Below are positions 34,467-43,434 of a stretch of 64,000 nucleotides of DNA, in pieces. The notes below the pieces were generated by a model. That model was not told where the DNA came from and ran no database searches. It saw only the letters and a program-made list of their open reading frames with translations. The translations under genes and the position numbers were made by a program. The stretch is taken from positions 1 through 64,000 of the forward strand of contig CALWUY010000011.1 of assembly GCA_944384855.1 (NCBI GenBank), written 5' to 3'. The first letter of the stretch is position 1. The number at the start of each line of letters is the position of its first letter. This stretch comes from an uncultured Clostridia bacterium. Its GTDB lineage: Bacteria > Bacillota > Clostridia > Oscillospirales > Acutalibacteraceae.

Positions 34467-36653
34467 ATGTATAAAAATTCGGAAACAGAAAAGAAGATAG
34501 ACGAATTGCTGGCGAGGATGACTATAGCAGAAAAGGTTGGTCAGCTTCAACAGATAGGACCGTCTCCGGTAGGAGGTTTTGAAATATCCGAGGAGGACGC
34601 CCTTGCTATGTACAATGCTGGTAAAATTACAGCAGAAGCGTACGAATCCATAATCAATCACACTATGATTGATAAGCGTGAAGACAGTATACGAAAAGGC
34701 AAAGTAGGTTCGTTTATCGGAATTGACAATGCTGAAGCGGCAAATCATCTTCAGCGTATTGCGGTAGAGGAAAGTCGTCTTGGGATACCTCTGATAATGG
34801 GTATGGATGTCATCCACGGGCATAAAACTATTTTTCCGATACCTTTGGCACAGACCTGCTCGTTTGACGAGCATACATTTGAGGTATCTTCATCGATAGC
34901 GGCACGGGAAGCAAGTGAGGACGGTATCCGTTGGACATATGCGCCTATGGCCGATATTTGCAGAGACGCTCGATGGGGACGCATCTGTGAGGGATTTGGA
35001 GAAGATACATATCTTGCTTCAAAATGCGCGGCTTCGGCGGTAAAGGGATATCAGGGAGATGATATAAGCTGTCCGGACCGGCTTGCCGCGTGTATCAAGC
35101 ATTTTGCGGCATACGGCGCATGTGAGGGGGGCAGAGATTACGATACAGTAGATATGAGTCTGCCTAAATTTTACGAGACATATCTCCCTCCGTATGCTGC
35201 TGCTGTAAATGCGGGAGCGGCAACGGTCATGGCGGCCTTTAATGATTTGAACGGAGTGCCCTGCACTGCTAATAAATGGCTGCTTAAAAATTTATTGAGA
35301 GATAAGCTGGGATTTGACGGCTTTGTAATAAGCGATGCGCATGCAATAGAAGAGTGTGTCAATCATGGTACTGCGCTTAATCTCAGTGAAGCAGTGAAAC
35401 AGTCTATTGAAGCAGGATGCGACATGGATCTTGGTTCAGATGCTTATATATCGTTGCTTGAGGATATGATCAGAAACGGTGAAGTGAGCGAGACCGACCT
35501 TGATAATTCTGTAAGGTCGATTCTTCGCATAAAATATGCTCTCGGTTTGTTTGAAAGACCGTATACAGACACGCAGACCTCTTCTTCGCATTTGTGTACT
35601 GCTCATCGGAGCGCGGCATTGGAAATTGCAAGAAAATCAGCCGTTCTTTTAAAAAATGAAGACGGTCTGCTGCCTCTGAGCAAAAAAGCAAGGCTTGCGG
35701 TTGTGGGAGCGGCAGCCGCAGAACGAAATGAGGTTATCGGTGCATGGTGCTGTTCTGCCGTTGAAGACTCGGCTGTTTCTCTGACAGACGCGCTTGACGA
35801 AAAAGGTATAGATTATGTTTTTTCTCCGTGCGTATCGGAATACGGGGCTCTTGACCGTAAAGCTCTTTTCGATACGGTAAAGGAAGCGGAGATTATAATC
35901 GCGGCGCTTGCTTATAAAGCATCGGGCGAGGCCAATTCAATGGCGGAGCTTGAGCTTTCTGCACCGCAGCTGGAAATGCTTGATGAGCTTGTGAAAACCG
36001 GGAAACCGGTTGTCGGAGTGCTTTTTAACGGCAGACCGCTCGCTCTGGGAAATGCGGTCACGAAGGTAACGGCATTGCTGGAGGCATGGCACCTGGGAAC
36101 GGAATCGGGGAATGCTGTAGCCGACATATTGTTCGGAGATTATAATCCTACGGGAAGACTTTGCGTATCGTTTCCTTATGTTTCGTCACAGCTGCCGTTA
36201 TATTACAATCATCCTAATACAGGAAGACCGGCAGATGAAAATGTGATTTGGACTTCAAAATACAGAGACGTTCCGGTAAAACCTCTCTTTCCGTTTGGGT
36301 GGGGGCTGAGTTTTACCGATTACCGCTATAAGAATATTTCTGCTCAGATCAATAACGACGTTCTATATGTAAGCGTAGACGTAGCCAACACGGGTAAAGC
36401 GGCCGGCACGGAAACGGTACAGCTTTATATCCGGCGCCGCAATGCATTGCGCGCAAGACCGGTGAGGGAACTGAAAGGATACAAAAAAATTTTTCTTCTG
36501 CCCGGAGAGCAAAAAACGGTAACTATCGGGATAACACGCAGGGAGACCGGATATTACGATGCGACTGCGAATTTTATCGACGATGAGAGTGAGCTTGATA
36601 TATGGATGGCTCACGACAGCAGCTGCGGCGAGCATATAAAAGTTACATTTTAA
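34467..36653 (+). CDS. Cytoplasmic GH3 beta-glucosidase/beta-xylosidase
   Basis: A protein of 728 residues from ATG 34467 behind AAGGAG; the frame is open further up to 34416 but without a ribosome binding site. It has no signal peptide. The (alpha/beta)8 domain begins LARMTIAEKVGQLQQIG and includes KHFAAYGACEGGRDY and the nucleophile Asp about 290 in GFVISDAHAIEE. The (alpha/beta)6 domain follows (SAVLLKNEDGLLPLS), and the C-terminal fibronectin type III-like domain (VSVDVANTGKAAGTETVQLY, GYKKIFLLPGEQ) completes the BglX-like layout. It removes terminal beta-linked glucose or xylose. It is the last gene of the glycan locus; a strong terminator follows. Confidence 0.9.
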   Translation: MYKNSETEKKIDELLARMTIAEKVGQLQQIGPSPVGGFEISEEDALAMYNAGKITAEAYESIINHTMIDKREDSIRKGKVGSFIGIDNAEAANHLQRIAVEESRLGIPLIMGMDVIHGHKTIFPIPLAQTCSFDEHTFEVSSSIAAREASEDGIRWTYAPMADICRDARWGRICEGFGEDTYLASKCAASAVKGYQGDDISCPDRLAACIKHFAAYGACEGGRDYDTVDMSLPKFYETYLPPYAAAVNAGAATVMAAFNDLNGVPCTANKWLLKNLLRDKLGFDGFVISDAHAIEECVNHGTALNLSEAVKQSIEAGCDMDLGSDAYISLLEDMIRNGEVSETDLDNSVRSILRIKYALGLFERPYTDTQTSSSHLCTAHRSAALEIARKSAVLLKNEDGLLPLSKKARLAVVGAAAAERNEVIGAWCCSAVEDSAVSLTDALDEKGIDYVFSPCVSEYGALDRKALFDTVKEAEIIIAALAYKASGEANSMAELELSAPQLEMLDELVKTGKPVVGVLFNGRPLALGNAVTKVTALLEAWHLGTESGNAVADILFGDYNPTGRLCVSFPYVSSQLPLYYNHPNTGRPADENVIWTSKYRDVPVKPLFPFGWGLSFTDYRYKNISAQINNDVLYVSVDVANTGKAAGTETVQLYIRRRNALRARPVRELKGYKKIFLLPGEQKTVTIGITRRETGYYDATANFIDDESELDIWMAHDSSCGEHIKVTF

Positions 36654-36660
36654 TATTCTA

Positions 36661-36697
36661 TGCGTAAAAAAGCTGCTATTGCGGCTTTTTTTATGCA
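36661..36697 (+). terminator. Rho-independent terminator of the glycan locus
   Basis: TGCGTAAAAAAGCTGC pairs with GCGGCTTTTTTTATGCA around TATT. The A-run and T-run make it able to work in both directions. It starts eight bases after the GH3 stop. Confidence 0.85.
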
Positions 36698-37627
36698 AAT
36701 TTTTAAAGCGTAAAAATATCAGTGCGATTATTCGATATTACAGGTAGGAACATGTGACAGCCAATCAACAATTTCATTTTATGAAAAGTGCGGTTTTATT
36801 TGTGCTGAACAGTCCGTATCCGGAGTGGGATTACAGTAAATCTTAAACCGTAGTTACGGGGGTAGGCTTTCATGCATTGGAGTGGCTGTTCGTAAGGGCA
36901 GCGCGGTTGTTCTGATTGTATCAATCGTCAGCGCTTTCCTGACACGCGGGAAAGTATAAAATATTGGTTAGGTAATTTGTGTCTTGACAAAACCACCATT
37001 CAAATGAGATTTAGCAACAGATGATAGTCTGCCTGCGGTTGACAGACCGCTCTGCGTACTTTCAGCCCGTCAGAAGTTGAGATGCAAGAGTGTACCTAAG
37101 AAAGCGAAAGAAGCTACAAACAACGGCATAGCCGCTATGGGTATCAGCGAAGATAAAATTATAGTGCTTACTGCTGAGGATGAGGAACAGCCGGTTTCTC
37201 AAACAAATTTGGTGCTGACTTTAACCGATAGCACTCCTGCAGTTGCTGTCGTCGATTTGCAGTATTATGCGTATAGGTATAAAACGACAAATAATAATTT
37301 TCCATACTTTGCTAATAGTAGCTTAGAAGTGGATGTTGGTCGTGACATAATTCACTTATTGGAAGCAGTTTGTCGTCTATATATTGGCAATCATGTAATT
37401 CAAATATTGCTGAAGTCAAGAGTTATAAATATTTCACTGCTCATAAGTGCGTAACAGTCATTATTCGTGCATATACTTATGACAGGACTTGTGTTGCTAC
37501 TCAGTATTTCGTAAACATAGAAAAATTTAAAAGATTACACTTTTAAAAAACGATAAATAGCGTTCCTGATTTTTTTTATTCAATAGAATATATAGTTTTT
37601 TGGCTTGGCAGTATTGCATTGTATAGC

Positions 37628-37669
37628 GCAGCACTGACCGGCAGTACTGCCATATATGGTCAGTGCTGC
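37628..37669. repeat. Nested perfect palindrome
   Basis: GCAGCACTGACC (37628-37639) is perfectly repeated inverted as GGTCAGTGCTGC (37658-37669). Between them lies a second perfect palindrome, GGCAGTACTGCC (37640-37651). A related sequence, GGCAGTATTGCATTGTATA, starts at 37606. It looks like a protein-binding or recombination site. Confidence 0.6.
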
Positions 37670-37831
37670 CGTGCGGTTGGAGTGATACTATTTGAATGCG
37701 TATCGATACATAACCGTAAATGCAGTTTGTTTTACCGTTCGGCGGTCAAGAGAGCTCATTATACGAAAAACAAAGGTATGGAGAAAAGACGGAAAAAGGA
37801 TAAGCCTCCAAGCCGAACTCCCAACCGTAAC

Positions 37832-37986
37832 GCCAAATTTTCCCTTAAATTTTCAAGGGGTAAATTTGGCATTTTCTATTATGCGCTAAAAATAAGGAAT
37901 CACGGCAAAAAAGTCCGTTGCAGCAATTGCCGCGATCCTCCTTCAATCAATCGTTTTGGAAAAATCAAAATTGATTGATCGGAGGA
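37832..37986 (+). promoter_or_regulatory. Leader with hairpins, the last one hiding the Shine-Dalgarno of the next gene
   Basis: Three stems are visible. Stem 1: GCCAAATTT (37832-37840) and CCCTT with AAGGG and AAATTTGGC (37862-37870). Stem 2: CGGCAA (37901-37906) with TTGCCG (37928-37933). Stem 3: TCCTCC (37936-37941) pairs with GGAGGA (37981-37986), TCAATCAA (37943-37950) with TTGATTGA (37971-37978), and TTTTG (37954-37958) with CAAAA (37966-37970). The GGAGGA in stem 3 is the ribosome binding site of the GTG start at 37994. Translation would be blocked while stem 3 is folded, as in translational attenuators; this is inferred from pairing alone. Confidence 0.6.
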
Positions 37987-37993
37987 AATAAAG

Positions 37994-38257
37994 GTGAAAT
38001 ATGCACCAAAGAAAGTATTCATTTTATCAAACGGCAAATACACTGAGATAAGCTATGATGAACTCTGCCGTCTTACAAAAGAAGATAAATCCACATATAC
38101 GGACAAGCTTTTTATTCCGCTGCACGGGATGCTGCTGGAAGTAGCAGAAAGCTCTTATAAAGATTTCTACAAAGACAAGCGCCGTCAGAAGCATTTGTAT
38201 GAGCAATCAGAAGAAAACGGTGACATATCTTACGGAAATGATAGAAAGGCTATCTGA
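37994..38257 (+). pseudogene. N-terminal remnant of a sigma-70-like regulator of a mobile element
   Basis: GTG 37994 lies seven bases after GGAGGA. The first 75 or so residues (KKVFILSNGKYTEISYDELC, LFIPLHGMLLEVAESSYKDF, YKDKRRQKHLYEQSEENGDI) match the N-terminus of the small sigma-70-like proteins that precede recombinase genes in Tn1549-like elements of Clostridia; in those a helix-turn-helix region follows. Here the frame ends 12 residues after ENGDIS, because recombinase sequence in another frame begins at about 38222-38236. The sigma-4-like DNA-binding part is therefore missing. Family assignment rests on recalled pattern and deserves an alignment. Confidence 0.55.
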
Positions 38258-39669
38258 TTCCACGCTTGTGGATATATATGCAGACGAAGGAATCAGCGGC
38301 AGAAGCACAGCAAAACGGGAAGATTTTAATAGGCTAATTGCAGACTGTAAAAAAGGCAGGATAGACCGTATCATTACAAAATCGGTCAGCCGATTCGCAA
38401 GAAACACAGTGGACTGTTTACAAACTGTCCGAACACTGTCAAAGCTCGGCGTTACAGTATGCTTCGAAAAAGAACATATCGACACCGCTTATATGACGAG
38501 CGAAGTGCTTCTTGCACTGTCCGGCACACAGGCACAGGACGAATCGATATCCCACGGAAATAATATGCGGTGGAGTTACATCAACGCCATGAAATCCGGC
38601 AACTTTCTCGGAACAATTGCAACATACGGATATACCCTCATTGACAGAGGAACTGTGAGCATAAACGAGGATGAAGCCGCAGTGGTACGGATGATAAAAG
38701 ATATGTATCTGTCGGGCATGGGGTTACAAAAAAATTGCAGACTATCTGAATACGCACAGTATCAAGCGGAGAAGCAAGAAATCATGGCATGCCTCATCTG
38801 TCAGGTATGTGCTGACCAACGAACGGTATGTTGGGGATGCACTCCTTCAAAAAAATATAACGACTTCCGAATATCCGCCGAGAAAAATACGAAACGACGG
38901 ATCGCAACTGCAATACTATGTGGAGAACTGCCTGCCCGCCATATTTACCAAAGAAGAACGAACTGCCATCCTTACGCTGATAGAACAGCGCGGGATCAAG
39001 GGCAGAAAAACAGGCGGCCATCCGCTGTCAAAGATGCTTCGATGCGCTGAGTGCGGTCATTCATACCGCCGCATCGTAACAAAAAATGATGTTCTTTGGG
39101 GATGCGCTTACCGAAACAGCGGAAAAACAGACTGCACCTTTTATACGATTCGGGAAGAAGATGTATGTCAGGCGTTCATCAACACACTCAATAAGCTCAG
39201 AAGCAGCAGAGAGCAAATCCTAATTCCTCTGATTGAACGGCTTGAAGCCATGCAGAGCAAGGTGAACGGAACGGCGCTAAAGATCGGAGCTATCGACAAA
39301 GAAATTGCAGTGATCAGCCGACAGAGTCTTGTTATCACAGAACTGCTGAATCAGGGAATCCTCGAACCGTCGGACTTCACCGCACAAAGCAACGAGCTGA
39401 CACAAAAAATATTCGATCTGCGGATGAAGCGCAGACAGATCCTCACCATCAACCAAACTGACGATATGCTGAATGCATTTCGGGAGATTTCCGATATGCT
39501 TGAAGATATGGAGACTGAAATGACCGATTATGACGAGGATATCATCAGAGCCGTTATAGAGAATGCGGTAGTAATCTCCGATACAGAACTCAGAATACAC
39601 TTGCACGGTGGGCTGACCGTTACGGAATACCTTCCTAAATACTACTCAAGGAGGTGCAGGCGTCAATGA
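38199..39669 (+). pseudogene. Serine recombinase pseudogene: N-terminus deleted, one frameshift
   Basis: The first readable part (38220-38730) is YLTEMIERLSDSTLVDIYADEGISGRS and onward, i.e. a large serine recombinase from about 60-70 residues into the resolvase domain; the YCRVST segment with the catalytic serine is absent. At 38728-38734 a run of seven A shifts the frame: removing one A restores KIADYLNTHSIKRRSKKSWH leading into VRYVLTNERYVGDALLQ, the Recombinase domain. From there the second frame is intact to the TGA at 39669, including the zinc ribbon (CAECGHSYRR... CAYRNSGKTDC) and a coiled-coil. Two independent lesions show it is dead, unless the A-run is a sequencing error, in which case only the N-terminal deletion remains. 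Confidence 0.8.
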
Positions 39670-40499
39670 AATTCGGGTACATCATGCAAAACGGTGAAAT
39701 CGTAATATGCAAAGAACAGATCGCTGTATATCAGCAAGCAATCACCGACTACATCGCCGGAGTATCCCTCAAAAACAAAGCGGATGAATTGACAGAAAAG
39801 AAAGTAGAATATGCCGTAGGCAAACATATATGGAACAAGAATCGCGTTCAGCGTATGCTGACCGATCCCACATATCTCGGCACGGATACATATCCGCCGC
39901 TTATCGACAAAGAAACATTTGATAAGGTACAGGAAATTATGCAATCCCGCAACACACAGAAAGAGTGTTCGAGAAAGAAAATATTTTCCTCCGCTGTGAT
40001 ACCGATCCGATGCGGAAAATGCGGTTTCCCCACTAAACGCCGCTTTGATTCGAGATGTGTAAACAGTACGGTGCATCTCTGCTTAAATCCAGAATGTCGG
40101 GCAGCTTACGCGATAGACGATGAAAGACTGTGGGAGCTTGTCAGAAGCAAAATTTCAGCCGCAGAGGAAGCAGAGAGCAAACCGTCGGATGAAAACATGA
40201 AAGCCGTATGTCGCTTGAAGAATGAGATCGAGCATGATCTGCAAAGCCTCGACATTGACGGAGAGTCACTAAAAAACAAAATATTTGAATGTGCAGCTTT
40301 GCAGTATGCTACATTGCGCATTAAACGGGAGAGTGTGGACTTCACAAAGCTGGAGCCATACTCTCCCGTTTTAATTCGAGAACTGAAGCAACGGGTATCC
40401 GCAGTGTTGCTCGATGACAAAGATGAAATAAGACTGCAAATGACAGACGGTCAGGTAATCGGAAAGGAAGAAAACGATTATGACACAAACAACAACTGA
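39666..40499 (+). CDS. Recombinase-accessory protein with Recombinase and zinc-ribbon domains
   Basis: A protein of 277 residues from ATG 39666 (AAGGAGG at 39648-39654; a GTG at 39654 overlaps this site). It lacks any catalytic resolvase domain but has a Recombinase-domain-like region (RVQRMLTDPTYLGTDTYPPL, IDKETFDKVQEIM) and a four-cysteine zinc ribbon (CGKCGFP ... CLNPECRAA), then a helical tail. This is the middle gene of the three-gene recombinase modules seen in clostridial elements; it presumably helps DNA binding or directionality. It overlaps the start of the pseudogene's end and the start of the third recombinase gene, so the three were translationally coupled. Confidence 0.75.
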   Translation: MKFGYIMQNGEIVICKEQIAVYQQAITDYIAGVSLKNKADELTEKKVEYAVGKHIWNKNRVQRMLTDPTYLGTDTYPPLIDKETFDKVQEIMQSRNTQKECSRKKIFSSAVIPIRCGKCGFPTKRRFDSRCVNSTVHLCLNPECRAAYAIDDERLWELVRSKISAAEEAESKPSDENMKAVCRLKNEIEHDLQSLDIDGESLKNKIFECAALQYATLRIKRESVDFTKLEPYSPVLIRELKQRVSAVLLDDKDEIRLQMTDGQVIGKEENDYDTNNN

Positions 40500-42099
40500 A
40501 CCATTGGTAAAAACCATTCGGATGATACCTCCGACCATTATTACCGAGGACACCCCGAAAGAAAAACGACAACTGCGGACAGCCGCTTACTGTCGTGTAT
40601 CCACAGATTCGGATCAACAAGAACTGAGCTTTGACGCTCAAGTGCAGGCTTACACCGATAAGATCATGAGCAATCCCGAATGGTCGCTCGTTGGGATATT
40701 TGCAGACGAAGGCATTTCAGGTACGCAAGTCTACAAAAGGAAAGAATTCATGAAAATGATACGGATGTGCCGACAAGGAAAGATTGATCAGATCATTACC
40801 AAATCGGTCAGCCGTTTTGCCCGAAATACTGTAGACTGCCTCAACTTTGTGCGAGAACTGAAGCAACTCGGAATCCCCGTGATCTTCGAGAAAGAAGGAC
40901 TCAACACCATGCATATGACAAGCGAGATTTATATCAGTATGCACAGCATCTTCGCTCAGTCAGAGTCTGAATCTCTGAGCGGTAATGTGAAATGGGGAAA
41001 ACAAAAGAGCGCCGAGAAAGGCAATGTGGCTATCAGCTACAAAAACTTCCTTGGCTACCGCAAGGGCGCAGACGGTCGACCCGAAATCGTCCCCGATGAA
41101 GCGGAAACGGTTTCCATGATATATGACCGGTTCCTCGATGGAGACAGTATACGCACAATCAAAGACAAACTTGAAGCAGCAGGTAGGTTCTCTCCTACAG
41201 GCAAGATCTCATGGAGCGAATCCACCATTCGCTCGATACTAACCAATGAAAAGTACAAGGGTGACGCACTGCTCTGCAAGACATATGTTGTAAACTGTAT
41301 CACAAAAGAGAGCAAAAAGAATAACGACCGTCCGCAATATTATATAACCAACAACCATCCTGCCATTATACCGAGAGAAAAATTTGATCGGGTGCAGATG
41401 GAACTGGCAAGGCGAAACAGTCTGAAAAAGAAAAAGCAGAAAGGCGTAAAAACCGAGCTTGGGAAATACTCAAGCAAATACGCCCTCACAGAACTGCTGA
41501 TCTGCGGGAAGTGCGGGACAGCCTACCGCAGATCGGTATGGAGCAAAAACGGCAAGAAAAAAGCTGTGTGGCGATGTATCAGCCGAATGGAATACGGCAA
41601 AAAATACTGCCCGGACTCACCCACGATAGAGGAAACTGCCATCCACAGAGCCATCGTAGAAGCCATACGGGATGTTGCCAATGACGGTGGATGCCAGCTT
41701 GCCTTGAAGAATTTGCAAACGCATATCCGAATGTATTACGGAAGCTGTGATGACAATAGTCTCGTATCCGATGAAATTCGACTTAATCAGTTGATTGAAG
41801 AGGTGATGAACCGAGCAAAACAGAGTGATGCAGGCAGTGAAGAATTCCTCGCACTCTCTAAGGAAATTGCCGAAATCAAAAAAAGAATCACTGAGAAGAA
41901 AGAACAGCAGATAACTGCCCGTGCAAACGAATCAAGGATGAATGAAGTCCTCGGAACATTGGATGCACTGAAAAACCATCCGATAGATTATGATGACACT
42001 GTCACTCGAAAGTTGATCGACTGTATCAAGGTAATGTCCAAAACCGAATTGCTGATCATATTTAAAGGCGGTATAGAAAAGACTGTCAATATGACATAA
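40480..42099 (+). CDS. Intact large serine recombinase
   Basis: A protein of 539 residues overlapping the accessory gene by 20 bases. The resolvase domain contains TAAYCRVSTDSDQQE with catalytic Ser about 41, GIFADEGISGTQ, and IDQIITKSVSRFARNTVDCL with the active-site arginine. A Recombinase domain (SESTIRSILTNEKYKGDALL), a zinc ribbon (CGKCGTAYRR ... CISRMEYGKKYC) and a long coiled-coil follow. Large serine recombinases integrate and excise elements at specific short att sites. It is the only catalytically complete recombinase of the module. Codon choice (ATC for Ile, CGA/CGG for Arg) differs from the ATA-rich host genes, fitting horizontal origin. Confidence 0.92.
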   Translation: MTQTTTEPLVKTIRMIPPTIITEDTPKEKRQLRTAAYCRVSTDSDQQELSFDAQVQAYTDKIMSNPEWSLVGIFADEGISGTQVYKRKEFMKMIRMCRQGKIDQIITKSVSRFARNTVDCLNFVRELKQLGIPVIFEKEGLNTMHMTSEIYISMHSIFAQSESESLSGNVKWGKQKSAEKGNVAISYKNFLGYRKGADGRPEIVPDEAETVSMIYDRFLDGDSIRTIKDKLEAAGRFSPTGKISWSESTIRSILTNEKYKGDALLCKTYVVNCITKESKKNNDRPQYYITNNHPAIIPREKFDRVQMELARRNSLKKKKQKGVKTELGKYSSKYALTELLICGKCGTAYRRSVWSKNGKKKAVWRCISRMEYGKKYCPDSPTIEETAIHRAIVEAIRDVANDGGCQLALKNLQTHIRMYYGSCDDNSLVSDEIRLNQLIEEVMNRAKQSDAGSEEFLALSKEIAEIKKRITEKKEQQITARANESRMNEVLGTLDALKNHPIDYDDTVTRKLIDCIKVMSKTELLIIFKGGIEKTVNMT

Positions 42100-42163
42100 G
42101 GAGATGAAAGACACTCATGAGTTCACTCATATATGGCAGGGGGTTCAATTTTGAGCGCCCCTT

Positions 42164-42390
42164 CCAGCGTGACGCTGGACCCAATTCGTTTTGGGTTCAG
42201 CGTTATTTTTTTGATTTATTGCCCGACAATTAGTTTGGCGTCTTTTTTAGTCGCTCGTTGCAGGCAGGGCCTGGAGCCAAACGCGCTCCGGGCTCTTTTC
42301 TTATTTTTGCGGGAGATGCCCGCGTTTTCAGCCGGCATCTTTTTCAGTCCCTCTTTGCAGGCAGAGCATGGGACCGTTCACATGCCGGGC
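42164..42390 (+). terminator. Array of three terminator-like units spaced about 97 bases
   Basis: Unit 1: ACGCTGGACCC (42172-42182) with GGGTTCAGCGT (42193-42203) plus a T-run; an alternative stem CCAGCG (42164-42169)/CGCTGG (42173-42178) would compete with it. Unit 2: a GGAGC/GCTCC stem near 42273-42289 followed by GGGCTCTTTTC. Unit 3: GCATG/CATGC at 42366-42385 followed by CGGGCTTTTTATTG. Units 2 and 3 share an imperfect 40-base repeat (GGCxTCTTTTT, AGTCxCTCxTTGCAGGCAG, TGG) at 42237 and 42334. They end transcription from the recombinase operon, and perhaps insulate the element from the host. Confidence 0.6.
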
Positions 42391-42505
42391 TTTTTATTGT
42401 TTTATTAAATTCGCTAAGGTTTCAGATTATCTTATGTTCCGACAGGCAAACACAGATCAACGGATGAATGATATCCGAAAGCTTCTGATAACCGTAATAA
42501 ATTTA
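42391..42505 (+). other. Junction region after the terminator array
   Basis: A 29-codon frame from ATG 42434 to TAA 42521-42523 ends in MNDIRKLLITVINLLKNKK and is open upstream to about 42411. It has no ribosome binding site and could be the 3' end of a host gene cut by the insertion. Nothing else is recognised here. Confidence 0.3.
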
Positions 42506-42534
42506 TTGAAAAACAAAAAATAATGTGTTATAAT
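42506..42534 (+). promoter_or_regulatory. Sigma-A promoter of the nitroreductase gene
   Basis: TTGAAA (42506-42511) and TATAAT (42529-42534) are 17 bases apart, with TG one base before the -10. This is the best promoter match in the window. The leader to the start codon is about 125 bases. Confidence 0.8.
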
Positions 42535-42668
42535 AGTCAGGAAGTCAGCCGTTATGATTAATCCTATGAGGGTATGTTTGGAGCGGATGTGATTTAAAAG
42601 GATAAATTATGTTTTAAAGAAATTGATTAAACCTTCATAGCGTCGGCATTAGAACAGGAGGAAATCTT

Positions 42669-43331
42669 ATGACTATTGAAGAAGCAATGAAAGAAAGGCA
42701 TACGGTACGTCATTTTAAAGATAAATCCATTCCAAGTGATACAACGGAAAAACTGAATGCCAGAATTGCACAGAATAACTCGGATTATGGTCTCAGGCTT
42801 GAGCTTGTAACGGGTAATAATGACGGCTTAAACGTTTTGGCGAAATTACTCGGCAAAGGAATAAAAAACTATATTATTCTTGCCGGACCTGATACTCCGG
42901 ATCTGGATGTAAAGTTAGGATACTGCGGCGCTGACATGATTTTATATGCGCAAACCCTGGGCCTTAACACATGGTGGATCGGAGGAATGTTCAGTGACAA
43001 AGGCGCCCGAAAAAGCTTGGATACAGACTCGGTGCGTATCAACGGGGTATTGGCTGTCGGTTACGGTCAGACATCCGGTACCGCTCATAAGTCTAAATCT
43101 GCGGCTGAAATCAGCAGTTATAACGGGGATACACCTCAATGGTTTTCAGACGGAGTAGAGGCTTTGCTTTTGGCGCCGACTGCGCTTAACAGGCAGTCCT
43201 TTGATGTCAGGGGCGATGGCAGCAGAGTATGTCTTACCTGCAGCAACGGACGTTTTTCCGGCATTGATCTGGGAATAGGAAAATATTTCTTTGAACTGGG
43301 CGCCGGAAAAGAAAACTTTGAATGGATCTGA
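42669..43331 (+). CDS. Nitroreductase family protein
   Basis: A protein of 220 residues behind GAGGAAA. It begins TIEEAMKERHTVRHFKDKSI, the FMN-phosphate-binding Arg-His-Arg/Phe start of nitroreductases, continues with CGADMILYAQTLGLNTWWIGG and ends LLLAPTALNRQSFDVR followed by the GIDLGIGKYFFELG helix. These are FMN-dependent NAD(P)H oxidoreductases of unknown physiological acceptor. It is a single gene with its own promoter and terminator. Confidence 0.9.
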   Translation: MTIEEAMKERHTVRHFKDKSIPSDTTEKLNARIAQNNSDYGLRLELVTGNNDGLNVLAKLLGKGIKNYIILAGPDTPDLDVKLGYCGADMILYAQTLGLNTWWIGGMFSDKGARKSLDTDSVRINGVLAVGYGQTSGTAHKSKSAAEISSYNGDTPQWFSDGVEALLLAPTALNRQSFDVRGDGSRVCLTCSNGRFSGIDLGIGKYFFELGAGKENFEWI

Positions 43332-43434
43332 CAAATAAAACCGTATTGGCGGCTGAGCGCTTTACATTTTAATATAAATGTTGGGGAAGATTATATGTCA
43401 GAAATAAATTAGCGAAAACATTCTTATAATAAAG

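Larger units (their letters stand above)
36698..37993 (+). other. 1.3-kb region of gene debris and palindromes at the left side of the recombinase module
   Basis: No intact gene is convincing. A reading frame at 37077-37454 (125 codons) has no ribosome binding site and no recognised domain; its N-terminal part (KIIVLTAEDEEQPVSQTNLVLTL) could be a worn gene. Near 36780 a short stretch reading MKSAVLFVLNSPYPEWDY followed by a stop faintly resembles the start of a DJ-1/PfpI-type protein. The right half holds a nested palindrome (37628-37669) and three hairpins (37832-37870, 37902-37933, 37936-37986). The left boundary of the inserted element is probably in here but no target duplication could be identified. 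Confidence 0.4.

Noticed and set aside
34356-34874. A 172-codon minus-strand frame across the GH31-GH3 junction
   Set aside because: It overlaps two well-supported genes and has no domain or start signal.
37077-37454. A possible 125-codon gene left of the recombinase module
   Set aside because: No ribosome binding site and no recognised fold; kept only as debris in the regional description.
37994-42099. The recombinase module as a prophage integrase
   Set aside because: Three linked recombinase-type genes with a sigma-like leader gene fit an integrative conjugative or mobilisable element better, and no phage structural gene is in the window.
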